Positions 15,730-24,436 of a stretch of 29,273 nt of DNA are shown here, in pieces. Position 1 is the first letter of the stretch, and each line of letters opens with the position of its first letter. The notes below the pieces were generated by a model. That model saw only the letters and a program-made list of their open reading frames with translations. It did no database searches and was not told the DNA's origin. Origin of the DNA: PALSA-1296 sp038322815. GTDB lineage: Bacteria; Bacteroidota; Ignavibacteria; Palsa-1295. The stretch is taken from positions 1 through 29,273 of the forward strand of contig JBBQGG010000039.1 of assembly GCA_038322815.1 (NCBI GenBank), given 5' to 3'. The position numbers were made by a program, and so were the translations under genes.

Positions 15730-16536
15730 TCAAGACTTTGAATTTCTCTGCCTTACCACCTCAAAAATTGCTATCGCCGTTGCCACACTTGCATTCAAGG
15801 ATTCGGTTTTTCCGTAAAGAGGAATTGTCAGAAGCGCATCACATCTCTTTCGAGTCAATTGATGCAAACCTTTATCCTCGCTTCCTGTGACAAGACAAAT
15901 CGAACCGGAATAATCGGCTTCGAAAATAGTTTTCTCGCCTTCACCGGCAAGTCCGTAGCATAGGAAGCCGAATTCTTTTTGCAGTCGAAGTAAAGTTTCT
16001 GCAAGATTGCCATATTTAATGATCGGAATATGCGTCGCCGCTCCTGCGCTTGCTTTATAAACTGCCGGAGTCAGCACTGCGCCGCGTTTCGGCATAAGGA
16101 CTGCATCAGCACCTGCTGCTTCAGCGGAGCGGATGATTGCACCCATATTATGCGGATCTTCAATTCCATCGAGCGCAACAAAAAGCGGTGCAGTTGTCTT
16201 CGTTCGTTTTTCGCCAAGGACATCTTCGATCTCAGCATAGTTTTGCGCTTTGAGTAAAACCATTACCCCTTGCGAATCTACTCCATCTGCTTCGCGTGAT
16301 TCAAGATCTTGAAATTTACGTCGATCGATCTCACCATGCGGTACTTTATTTGTTCTGACCGCGTGGAGGATTTCTCCGATCGCCGTGCCTTGCGAACCAT
16401 GTGCAATATAAAGTTTCTCGATCTTCTCACGTCCTTCTTCGTCACGAAGAAGTTCAAGCACAGCACGACGTCCGACAACATACGACGGAATGAGATCGCG
16501 TCGTGCATGGAGAGAATGTTTCTTTTTTAATTCCAT
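15730..16536 (-). CDS. rlmB: TrmH/SPOUT-family 23S rRNA 2'-O-methyltransferase, RlmB-like
   Basis: The 268-residue protein has an N-terminal substrate-binding domain (YVVGRRAVLELLRDE, about 19-95) and a SPOUT methyltransferase domain with motif 1 (ALDGIEDPHNMGAIIRSAEA, 121-140), motif 2 (LVTGSEDKGL, 215-224) and motif 3 (IPLYGKTESLNASVATAI, 238-255). The order and size fit RlmB, which methylates the ribose of G2251 in 23S rRNA. TrmH-like paralogues of other specificity are the alternative. The reading frame could start 7 codons earlier at 16557, but that ATG lies in the end of an intergenic repeat, so I use the ATG at 16536. Confidence 0.9.
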   Translation of the reverse strand: MELKKKHSLHARRDLIPSYVVGRRAVLELLRDEEGREKIEKLYIAHGSQGTAIGEILHAVRTNKVPHGEIDRRKFQDLESREADGVDSQGVMVLLKAQNYAEIEDVLGEKRTKTTAPLFVALDGIEDPHNMGAIIRSAEAAGADAVLMPKRGAVLTPAVYKASAGAATHIPIIKYGNLAETLLRLQKEFGFLCYGLAGEGEKTIFEADYSGSICLVTGSEDKGLHQLTRKRCDALLTIPLYGKTESLNASVATAIAIFEVVRQRNSKS

Positions 16537-16551
16537 AGTTTTTTTTGAGAG

Positions 16552-16688
16552 TGTCATTACGAGGAAGTTGCAAAGCGACGACGAAGCAATCTAAAAACCT
16601 TGAAAATGCAGAGAACTTCGAAGTTTTAGATTGCTTCGTTCGGGCTAAAGCCTATGCTGCCTAATCGTCGCATACCCTCGCAATGACA
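16552..16688. repeat. Intergenic palindromic repeat, 137 bp (TGTCATTACGAG ... CTCGCAATGACA)
   Basis: The element spans the gap between the LOG-like gene stop and the rlmB start. Inverted ends differ at one base, and the inner arms CGAAGCAATCTAAAA and TTTTAGATTGCTTCG are perfect. Its left end supplies a false in-frame ATG to rlmB. Confidence 0.8.
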
Positions 16689-16699
16689 TTTTGATTATA

Positions 16700-17266
16700 T
16701 CAAAGTATGTTAAGTTCGGGTAGCTTCTCCTGCTTGCCGAATATTGCAAGTACTTTTTCAATCGCTTGCTCCGGAGTTTCTACCAGAGTTATAAAATCTG
16801 TTTTATCTTTGTAAGCATCCTGAGCAAAAAGAATTTCACAAAGTTCTTTCCATTCCTGCCCGATCAGGATCAAAGGTTTTTTTTCTATAAAACCTTTGAG
16901 CATATAATCCCAAGCTGTTGCAACTTCCACCACTGTGCCGGGAGAAATTCCACAAGCAATATATGCATCGGCAAGATCGAGCAATTCCATCAACCGGTCA
17001 ACGGCACTTTTGACGGTGATCTCTTTTGTAATGAACTCGTTTGCTTCTCTTCCTTTGGCAAAATAGACTTCTGCCGTTATGCCTATCACTCCGCCATTTT
17101 TCGAACGCGCACCTCGAGAGACAGCTTCCATTATGCCTTCATATCCGCCGTTTACAACTCCGAAACCGGAATCAGCAAGCAAAGCTCCCAGTTGCTCTGC
17201 ACTCTTATAGAATATGTTTTCAGGGTAACATTCGCTTGGTCCGAAGACGGTAATAAGCTTCTTCAT
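16700..17266 (-). CDS. LOG-family-like Rossmann protein (SLOG superfamily) with altered signature
   Basis: The 188-residue protein has the LOG layout: FGPSECYPENIFYKSAEQLG, then NGGYEGIMEAVSRGARSKNG (39-58) and CGISPGTVVEVATAWDYM (105-122). Classic LOG proteins (cytokinin riboside monophosphate phosphoribohydrolases, long misnamed lysine decarboxylases) have PGGxGTxxE. Here the corresponding stretch is GISPGTVVE, so the PGG part is not conserved while GTxxE is. It should bind a nucleotide-like ligand, but hydrolase activity is uncertain. I start at the ATG at 17266 (MKKLITVFG). An upstream start at 17305 adds 13 unlikely residues. It is divergent from purD. Confidence 0.8.
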   Translation of the reverse strand: MKKLITVFGPSECYPENIFYKSAEQLGALLADSGFGVVNGGYEGIMEAVSRGARSKNGGVIGITAEVYFAKGREANEFITKEITVKSAVDRLMELLDLADAYIACGISPGTVVEVATAWDYMLKGFIEKKPLILIGQEWKELCEILFAQDAYKDKTDFITLVETPEQAIEKVLAIFGKQEKLPELNIL

Positions 17267-17312
17267 TGAAGTGCACAACACCCAAAACCTTCCCCATGCT
17301 CCCACTTATCCG

Positions 17313-17320
17313 TAAATTTG
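17313..17320 (+). promoter_or_regulatory. Putative -7 box (TAAATTTG) for purD
   Basis: TAAATTTG fits the Bacteroidota consensus TAnnTTTG and ends 32 bp before the purD ATG, giving a leader of about 25 nt. No matching -33 TTTG was seen. Confidence 0.35.
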
Positions 17321-17352
17321 CATTTCTATCTAGGATAAATAATTAATCATAC

Positions 17353-18660
17353 ATGCGAATTTTAGTTTTAGGATCGGGCGCCAGAGAACATGCTATCATT
17401 TGGAAGCTCAAGCAGTCACCTCTGGTTACGAAAATATATTGCGCTCCGGGAAATGCCGGGATCGGGCAGATATCTGAACTTGTAGATGTAGTGCCTACCG
17501 ATATAAAAGGTGTTGTTGGCTTTGCATTACGCGAGCGGGTTGATCTTGTCGTTATAGGTCCTGAAGGTCCGCTTGCCGCCGGTGTTGCCGATGCTTTGGA
17601 AGAAGAACGAATCCCTGTCTTTGGTCCTCATCGAAGCGCTGCCTTGCTGGAAGCGTCGAAAGCATTTGCCAAAGAATTTATGCATCGTCATGGCGTTCCG
17701 ACAGCACGTTATGCTGTCTTCACAGCTCCGGAACAGCTTGAGGCACGGGCATTTTTGCGCCATGTAAATTATCCTGCCGTTATCAAAGCCGATGGACTTG
17801 CTGCAGGGAAAGGAGTCATCATCGTCGAAACCGAAGCTGAAGCTCTCGATACGATGGATGATATTTTCAGCCGCCGCGTATTTGGTGAAGCCGGTGCGCG
17901 AATTGTCATCGAAGAATTCATGGATGGAGAAGAGGCAAGTGTCTTTGCCATGACTGACGGAATTGATTACGACGTCCTCGCAACTGCCCAAGATCATAAG
18001 CGTCTTCTTGATGGAGATCGCGGAAAAAACACAGGCGGGATGGGAGCCTACGCTCCTGCAAAAATAGTAACCGATGAAGTAATGGCACAAGTCCGCAAAG
18101 AAATTATTGAGCCCGTGCTCAAAGGTTTGCGCGAAGAGAATCGTACGTATCGCGGAGTACTTTATTGTGGCTTAATGATAAAAAATAATCGTGCCCGTGT
18201 TGTTGAATTTAATGTTCGCTTTGGTGATCCTGAAGCTGAAGTTGTAATTCCACTTTTGGAGGGTGATTTTGCCGATCTTCTTCTTAGATGTGCAACAGGT
18301 AAATTAAAAGAAGTAATGCCTTTGAAAAATTTTGATGCCTGTGCAGTGACAATCGTGATTACAAGTCAGGGCTATCCTGAATCCTATGAAACAGGAAAGC
18401 TCATTGAAGGCTTAGATACATTCGATCAGAAGAAAGAGATCGAAGAAGGCGTTGTTGTTTTTCATGCAGCAACAAAATTAGATGAGCATGATAAAGTTGT
18501 AACTTCCGGCGGCAGAGTACTTGCAGTTACGGCTGTCGGTTACGGCGATGAATTAAAGACGACGATCACGACAGCATATAATGCCGTTGCCCAAATCGGA
18601 TTTGATGGAGCGTATTATAGGAGTGATATCGGGAGTAAGGCATTGGCAAAGACATCCTGA
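17353..18660 (+). CDS. purD: Phosphoribosylamine--glycine ligase PurD
   Basis: The 435-residue ATP-grasp enzyme makes glycinamide ribonucleotide from phosphoribosylamine, glycine and ATP, step two of purine synthesis. Evidence is VLGSGAREHAIIWKL at the N-terminus, VIGPEGPLAAGVADAL, the ATP-grasp stretch PAVIKADGLAAGKGVII and VIEEFMDGEEASVFAMTDG, the family signature NTGGMGAYAPA, and VVEFNVRFGDPEAEVV with metal ligands. The usual motif is RFGDPETQ, and the AE variant is conservative. Length is normal. It is monocistronic and convergent with the M16 protease, some 8 kb from the purEK run. Confidence 0.97.
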   Translation: MRILVLGSGAREHAIIWKLKQSPLVTKIYCAPGNAGIGQISELVDVVPTDIKGVVGFALRERVDLVVIGPEGPLAAGVADALEEERIPVFGPHRSAALLEASKAFAKEFMHRHGVPTARYAVFTAPEQLEARAFLRHVNYPAVIKADGLAAGKGVIIVETEAEALDTMDDIFSRRVFGEAGARIVIEEFMDGEEASVFAMTDGIDYDVLATAQDHKRLLDGDRGKNTGGMGAYAPAKIVTDEVMAQVRKEIIEPVLKGLREENRTYRGVLYCGLMIKNNRARVVEFNVRFGDPEAEVVIPLLEGDFADLLLRCATGKLKEVMPLKNFDACAVTIVITSQGYPESYETGKLIEGLDTFDQKKEIEEGVVVFHAATKLDEHDKVVTSGGRVLAVTAVGYGDELKTTITTAYNAVAQIGFDGAYYRSDIGSKALAKTS

Positions 18661-18663
18661 AGA

Positions 18664-18764
18664 TGTCATTGCGAGCGCAGCGAAGCAATCTAAAATTTCA
18701 AATTCTATAATACTTCGAAATTGTAGATTGCTTCGTTCGGGCTAAAGCCCTCCTCGCAATGACA
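18664..18764. repeat. Intergenic palindromic repeat, 101 bp, best-conserved copy
   Basis: The ends TGTCATTGCGAG and CTCGCAATGACA are perfect 12-bp inverted repeats, and the inner arms CGAAGCAATCTA and TAGATTGCTTCG are perfect too, giving a long imperfect hairpin. It begins just after the purD stop and ends close to the stop of the convergent M16 gene, where it could act as a two-way transcription barrier. Confidence 0.85.
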
Positions 18765-18772
18765 GTAAAATA

Positions 18773-21715
18773 TTAATAGCCAAAAACTTCTTCCAAACTC
18801 AACTCTTTCACAGGTCCATATTGTGCCAATTTCTTTTGGTCAATCTTATCTCGTGAGCCGAGTGCAAGAATCGTATAATGCTGATCCTTAATATATTTCT
18901 TTTGAAAATCATTGATCGTCGTGAAATTCATCGCAGGGATATTCATGTAAACATCTTTACGAATATCATGATCAAGCCCAAGCTTTTGAGCTGCTTCATA
19001 ATTGAAAAGAATGCCGGTTCTCGTAATGCGCTCGGTTTCGATCTTCTTCATGATCGCATCTTTTGATTGCTGGAAGATCGGATCGGCTTCGGGAAGATTA
19101 TGGAAAAGCTCGAACATTCCATCCATTGTTTCAGGAAGTTTATCTGCCTGTGTTCCGACATAGGCAAAAACATAATTCGGCTCGTTCTTCTTTTGCGGAG
19201 TGATGTAATTTGACCAGACAGAATACGCAAGAGCTTTGGATTCACGAATGGTTTGGAAAACGATAGATGCCATACCGCCGCCGAAATATTCGTTATAAAG
19301 TCTCTGCGTCGGGACTTTCATCGGATCATACTGATATGATTTCGAAAGGAAAAGAATTTCCGCCTGAGCCATATCAAAGTTTACGAAGTATGTTTTATTT
19401 TCGTTTGTTTCCTGATAGGTATAATCAGGTGCATTCAGAACAGGCATAAGTTTTGCAGGTGCCTGATGTAATTTGTTCAGAGATTCAACAACTTCTTCAG
19501 AACGCTCAGGTCCATAATACATAACCCGGTGATCGTATTTCACGACGTTATGAATTTTGCCCACGAGTTCATCAGCCGTCAGTGCTTTCAGATCGCTTTC
19601 AGAAAGAATGTCTGTAAAAGGATTACGTTTGCCATATTTGCCATATTCATTCATTGCAGTAAAGAGAATCGTACCCTTATCTTTTTTCGCATCATCTCTT
19701 TCTTTTAGAGTGTGACCGACGTAGGCAGTCAAAGCTTCTTTGTCGGGTTTTGCATGGAGGAGCAGGTCTTCAAAAAGTTTTACGCCTTCAGTAAAGTTTT
19801 TTTGCAATCCGCTTAATGCAACATAGACCTGGTCATCTGTCGCTGAGACACTGAAGCTACAGCCAAGACTATAGAGTTTTTTCTTGAATTCTTCATTCGT
19901 TAAATTATCGGTGCCAAGGTAATCCAGATATTTCAAAGCGAATGCCATTTTCTTATCATCTTTTTTGCCCATATCAAGCAAATAGTAAAGTGTAAAAAGC
20001 TGGTTCTCATCATTCTTTAAATAATGAACTTGAATTCCGTTTTTGAGTTTTGCAACTTTGATGTCATTTTTGTAATCGATAAATTTCGGAGCGATCTTAT
20101 CGGATGCCATTGCAATGTTCTTTACAAGGAAATCCGACTTCGCTTCACGATTAACACTTACAGGAGTGATCGCCGGTTTTTCAACTTTCGGAGTGTTGCG
20201 CTGGCCGATACGTTTATAGACGACGACGTAATTATTTCCGTAGTATTTATTTGCAACAGCCATGATCTCTGCCTTTGTGATCTTCGAAAGATCGTCTATC
20301 TGTGAAGCGATTTTATCCCAATTCTCGTGATGCACGAATGCTTCCATCATTGCACTGGCACGCTGATTGTTGTTTTCATATCCCCGAATGCGGCTTACCG
20401 TAAGGTCATTAATAATTGCCGGTAAGAGTGCATCATCAAATTGTCCGTTCTTGACCATGTCGATCTGATTGAGGATCATTTTCTGTACGTCTTCAAGTTT
20501 CTGGCCTTCAAGAGGGCTGCCGAAAAAATAATGGACGCTGTAATCGGTTTGCTGAAAAGCCCATGTGCCTGAACTGAGCACTTTTTGTTTTTGATTCAGG
20601 TTGAGATCCATCAATCCTGCAACATTGTTCGACAGTATCTTGTCGATCATGCTCATTACTAAAGCATCATGCGAAGCAATCCCGGGAAAGCGGAAACCGA
20701 TGGTTACATTATCCGGATCAGGTCCTAATATCTCGCGCTGAATTGGCGAAGTAATGGGATCTTCCGGTTGAAATGAAAAAGTCGGAACAGGCTTTGCCTC
20801 GTAACCACTGAAGGCAGCGTCAATAAGAGCTATTGTAGCATCAGGGTCAAGATCACCTGATAGACAGATCGCCATATTATTCGGAATATAGTTTTTCCTG
20901 AAATATTCTCTGATCTTACGCATTGAAGGATTTTTCAAATGCTCGATCGTCCCGATGGTTGTCTGCGTTCCATACGTATGCTTTTTGAAAAGCTCTGACA
21001 TGAGCGCTTCATCTACTGCCTCGCCGTCATTATCTAAGCCGCGATTTTTTTCTTCATAGACTGCTTCGAGTTCAGTATGGAATAAGCGGAGCACAGGATT
21101 ACGGAAACGTTCAGCTTCGATCTGAAGCCATTTCTTTAATTGATTAGATGGAATGTCATTGACATATACCGTTTGCTCATACCATGTAAAAGCATTGGTG
21201 CCTTTTGCTCCGAGCGCGCCGAGCATTTTATCGTATTCGTTAGCAATCGCAAATTTCGCAGCCTCACCGGAAACTGAATCTATCTCATGATATTTTACTT
21301 TGCGAATTGCAGGGTCGGTGATATGACGATACTCTTCGTAGCGATTTTCAATATCGTCTATCAAAGGTTTTTCTTTTGAATATTCGAGCGAACCGAATTT
21401 ATCGGTGCCCTTAAAAAGCATGTGCTCTAAATAATGCGCAAGTCCTGTTGCATCAGATGGATCGTTCTTGCTTCCGGCGCGGACAGGGATCATGGTTTGA
21501 ATACGAGGAGCGTCTTTATTGACCGATAAATAAACAGTGAGTCCATTCTTCAAAGTATATATTCGCGCTTTGAGAGGATCATTCGTAACAGTAGTATAAG
21601 TAAATTTTCCGTCACGAGAAGTATGCTTTTCAACTTTATACTCCGTTACAGCAGAAGCATGAGCAGAGACAAAAAGAAATGCAAGTAATGAAGCAAGAAA
21701 TAATTTGAGATTCAT
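18773..21715 (-). CDS. Exported M16 (insulinase/pitrilysin) zinc metallopeptidase
   Basis: The 980-residue protein has a signal peptide (LFLASLLAFLFVSAHASA) and two M16 halves. The first holds the inverted zinc motif HYLEH (His94, Glu97, His98) in GLAHYLEHMLFKG, with the third ligand expected in ELEAVYEEKNR (216-225). The second half (about 560-980) is the inactive partner, with YFGGGMASIVFQTIRESKALAYSVW typical of M16 C-terminal domains. Such proteins form a clamshell that degrades peptides, here probably in the periplasm. About 15 residues at the very N-terminus resemble a canonical Sec signal, with no lipobox. It is monocistronic, in the same direction as the two T9SS genes upstream. Confidence 0.94.
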   Translation of the reverse strand: MNLKLFLASLLAFLFVSAHASAVTEYKVEKHTSRDGKFTYTTVTNDPLKARIYTLKNGLTVYLSVNKDAPRIQTMIPVRAGSKNDPSDATGLAHYLEHMLFKGTDKFGSLEYSKEKPLIDDIENRYEEYRHITDPAIRKVKYHEIDSVSGEAAKFAIANEYDKMLGALGAKGTNAFTWYEQTVYVNDIPSNQLKKWLQIEAERFRNPVLRLFHTELEAVYEEKNRGLDNDGEAVDEALMSELFKKHTYGTQTTIGTIEHLKNPSMRKIREYFRKNYIPNNMAICLSGDLDPDATIALIDAAFSGYEAKPVPTFSFQPEDPITSPIQREILGPDPDNVTIGFRFPGIASHDALVMSMIDKILSNNVAGLMDLNLNQKQKVLSSGTWAFQQTDYSVHYFFGSPLEGQKLEDVQKMILNQIDMVKNGQFDDALLPAIINDLTVSRIRGYENNNQRASAMMEAFVHHENWDKIASQIDDLSKITKAEIMAVANKYYGNNYVVVYKRIGQRNTPKVEKPAITPVSVNREAKSDFLVKNIAMASDKIAPKFIDYKNDIKVAKLKNGIQVHYLKNDENQLFTLYYLLDMGKKDDKKMAFALKYLDYLGTDNLTNEEFKKKLYSLGCSFSVSATDDQVYVALSGLQKNFTEGVKLFEDLLLHAKPDKEALTAYVGHTLKERDDAKKDKGTILFTAMNEYGKYGKRNPFTDILSESDLKALTADELVGKIHNVVKYDHRVMYYGPERSEEVVESLNKLHQAPAKLMPVLNAPDYTYQETNENKTYFVNFDMAQAEILFLSKSYQYDPMKVPTQRLYNEYFGGGMASIVFQTIRESKALAYSVWSNYITPQKKNEPNYVFAYVGTQADKLPETMDGMFELFHNLPEADPIFQQSKDAIMKKIETERITRTGILFNYEAAQKLGLDHDIRKDVYMNIPAMNFTTINDFQKKYIKDQHYTILALGSRDKIDQKKLAQYGPVKELSLEEVFGY

Positions 21716-21811
21716 AAGATAATGATGGTATGATAGAAAAAAAGATTTGTAGCTTTACGAGGTCTTTAGCGGCGAAGTTACAAGTCTCAGATAAGGCTTT
21801 CTTTCAATTCT

Positions 21812-24307
21812 TTAGTTCCGAATGATGACTTTCTGAGTTTCAGTATGGCCATCTGAAGAAACTCGCAGAAAATACGCACCATTTGTAACCGAGGGTGCCA
21901 GTGAGCAGGAAATTATTTGATGTATCGATCCGGATGCATAATCAGTTGCCCAGATTTCATTGCCAAGCATATCAATAAGTGAAATATGCAAAGCATCGCC
22001 GCCAAAAAGATGGCGGTTAATATTTAGAGTGAAAGAGCCATTCGAAGGATTCGGGATAATAGAATTTATTTTAAATGGTTCGTTGCGCATAATAGTGCGT
22101 AACGCCCTATAGCCGCATGTATCGGTGCCAATGAATTCACTGCTCACCTGATCGGCAAGAATATCCAGTGGACATGGTCGGGAATTTCTCATAACTCCAT
22201 GTAATGTAATATTGGCTGAAGTCGAATCAGATATAAATGTACTAAATATCAATCGGGCAATTATTCCGGGTGAGACGAATGTCATCGGAGGAAGGATCGG
22301 TATGCGAATTTCGTCAGTGACTTGGTCGATTTTGATCAGTTGGTTCGGTATAGTACCCGATAAAAGAGTATTTTTTAGATCCGCATTTTGTAATAGCAGT
22401 AAATCGTGATCGTAGCTGACAAAGAGATCAATTTCATTGACTGCCTCGCCTGGAACGCTCGTCACGTGAACTGTTGCAGTATCGAGTTCGCTGAAACGTG
22501 TGTGACCGGCATCAAGAGAGAATGCTGCTTTGATCGTATCTCGGATTTCTTGGATATCAATGATTTTTATGGCACTGCCGGCAAAATCACCATAAATGTA
22601 CTCACCACCCAGTTCCGTAATTATTCCCTTAAGCGAAGTAGTGGTTACTGTGGGTCCTGTAGAGAAGGTAAGATTTGCTATCACTCCGCTATCAGTAAAT
22701 GATTTCAAACATGCAGATGAAATCATTATTTTGCCCGGAATACTGGCATCGGTTGTCCACTGCCCACCTTGTGCCGTAGGACCGAGTTTTACGGAGACGA
22801 GCGTTAGTAGCGAAGGATCGTAGGTTAAATTGATAACTGCGGAAGAAATCTCGTCTCGTTTATGGAAGCTCGTTATAACTATTGCATCGAAGGTGCGGCA
22901 TGTTTTTGCCTGGGAAGTCGTAATGCTAAGTGGTGTTGGTATTGTATCCACTGGCAGCTTTGAAGAGGTTGTACCTGCTATGAACGAATACGAATCGGCA
23001 GAAGTGAATCCTGCGGCAATAGCGAAAATAGGAACGGGTGAAGTTATAGTATGAACACCCGGGCGGATCCCTGCAACAGTTCCTGAGAATGCCGAAGATG
23101 CAATTGGCCGGGGATTACTTATTGAAGCTATCGGTGCGCCATCGAAGAGCACACTACTTTCGGATGCTGTGGGGTAGATCACAGAAGCATAATGATCGAA
23201 CGGAGACCCATAAGAAGTAAAATCCGGTGTAAACCAAAATGCTGTATCTACATATTGGTTACGAGGCAGCACAGTGACCATCGAAGGATCACCAATCCCG
23301 AATTGTACATCTGCTCCATCGGAAAATTCATAACATTGCGCCGGTTTTGTAACCTGATACATTTGGGGCTTCGTTATCTGTAATACTAATATCCCATTGG
23401 TAGCTGTAAAAAAACTTCCATTCGTCGTCTTTACTGAAAAGTTGGGAAAATCGGATGTGAAAAGCACAGTATTCTGTATGGAAGCATCAGCGCGAAGAGG
23501 GGCAACATAAAAAATTGTATCAGTATACTTTCGCGGCAGAATTTCGTCGAGGATCTCATTGCATGCCTGTGCCTCTAAAGGAACATAACCACAGGACACT
23601 GCTGAAATTATACTTACAGGTTTTGATGAGATAACCATTGAGTTTGTCAGTGAAACATCAGCAGGAACGCTATTGATATCTGCTTTTACAATATAACACT
23701 CTCCCCGATCTAATGTAGTAAGGATCGGAACCCCAGCCGGATGATTAGATAAAGCAAGAACAGAAGGAATAATGGTAACGTCGGTATTATCTTCTGTTGC
23801 AGTGATAATGAATTGAGAATGATTATCTTCTTGTGCGAAGTTTCCAGGCGGGTCATTTGCTATTCCCCAGGTTGTAATGCGGTAATCTGTTCCAAGCGCT
23901 TCATCAGGATAGATCTGTGTTGCTTCTCCTGCATCAGGTAGAAAATCATGGAACACGACATTGGCTGGCTGCGACGTCCTTATGAGAATTCCTTTATTAG
24001 TTTTCCCAATATCTTTCAAGTGCATAAATGAGAATGGAAGCGTAACGGTCGTCACAGTATTGGGGGTGAAAGTAAACTCCTGACAATATCCGTTTGGAGA
24101 TGTAATAATTCCTTTTCCCTCATATTTGCTTAGGATATTGACCGATAGAACTGATGATGCGAGGGATGGATCGGGAACACTATCAGGTCCTTCGGGAATA
24201 CCGAAGCTGAACCGTGTACCGGAATGGGGTACAACCTGCGCCGAAGCCGTTACTACCGGCAACAGTATGCTTAGGATAAGGGAGAAGATAATACTACGTT
24301 TAGTCAA
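21812..24307 (-). CDS. T9SS-exported protein with IgGFc-binding-like N-domain and cohesin-like repeats
   Basis: The 831-residue protein has a signal peptide (SIIFSLILSILLPVVTASAQ). Residues about 50-440 resemble the IgGFc-binding N-terminal domain (GILIRTSQPANVVFHDFLPD, SQFIITATEDNTDVTIIPS, GECYIVKADINSVPADVSL, KPVSIISAVSCGYVP, GVHTITSPVPIFAIAAGFTS). Two cohesin-like beta modules follow, about 450-560 (SSAVINLTYDPSLLTLVSV) and 590-720 (NEIDLFVSYDHDLLLLQNA). The end (750-831, IPNPSNGSFTLNINRHL to TQKVIIRN) is a T9SS type A sorting domain. It is likely a surface adhesin or matrix protein. The start is TTG at 24307, chosen because the signal peptide begins there and no in-frame ATG was seen just upstream. 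Confidence 0.82.
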   Translation of the reverse strand: MTKRSIIFSLILSILLPVVTASAQVVPHSGTRFSFGIPEGPDSVPDPSLASSVLSVNILSKYEGKGIITSPNGYCQEFTFTPNTVTTVTLPFSFMHLKDIGKTNKGILIRTSQPANVVFHDFLPDAGEATQIYPDEALGTDYRITTWGIANDPPGNFAQEDNHSQFIITATEDNTDVTIIPSVLALSNHPAGVPILTTLDRGECYIVKADINSVPADVSLTNSMVISSKPVSIISAVSCGYVPLEAQACNEILDEILPRKYTDTIFYVAPLRADASIQNTVLFTSDFPNFSVKTTNGSFFTATNGILVLQITKPQMYQVTKPAQCYEFSDGADVQFGIGDPSMVTVLPRNQYVDTAFWFTPDFTSYGSPFDHYASVIYPTASESSVLFDGAPIASISNPRPIASSAFSGTVAGIRPGVHTITSPVPIFAIAAGFTSADSYSFIAGTTSSKLPVDTIPTPLSITTSQAKTCRTFDAIVITSFHKRDEISSAVINLTYDPSLLTLVSVKLGPTAQGGQWTTDASIPGKIMISSACLKSFTDSGVIANLTFSTGPTVTTTSLKGIITELGGEYIYGDFAGSAIKIIDIQEIRDTIKAAFSLDAGHTRFSELDTATVHVTSVPGEAVNEIDLFVSYDHDLLLLQNADLKNTLLSGTIPNQLIKIDQVTDEIRIPILPPMTFVSPGIIARLIFSTFISDSTSANITLHGVMRNSRPCPLDILADQVSSEFIGTDTCGYRALRTIMRNEPFKINSIIPNPSNGSFTLNINRHLFGGDALHISLIDMLGNEIWATDYASGSIHQIISCSLAPSVTNGAYFLRVSSDGHTETQKVIIRN

Positions 24308-24380
24308 AGATTTTTCTTTTATAAAAGACTCTGCTTTATAATAACACCAAAAACATCTTTTTGTAACACCTTAATCAAAT

Positions 24381-24411
24381 AAAAAAGCACGAGGATGATT
24401 CCCCGTGCTTT
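24381..24411 (-). terminator. Rho-independent terminator of the 1076-residue T9SS gene
   Basis: On the minus strand, AAAGCACGGGG, a six-base loop and CCTCGTGCTTT form an 11-bp stem with one G-U pair, followed by a T-run. The odd pair works as G-U only in the minus-strand RNA (it is an A-C mismatch in plus-strand RNA), which fixes the orientation. It lies 26 bp after the stop of the gene at 24437-27667. Confidence 0.85.
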
Positions 24412-24436
24412 AGATATCTGATCAGAGGCATATATT

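Noticed and set aside
17527..18090. 187-codon minus-strand frame inside purD
   Set aside because: It is antisense to conserved PurD motifs, has no recognisable domain and is rich in Cys and Ser, as expected for a shadow frame.
9658..18764. Insertion sequences or MITEs with target duplications
   Set aside because: The palindromes have inverted ends, but I saw no consistent flanking direct repeats and no transposase, so I list them only as repeats.
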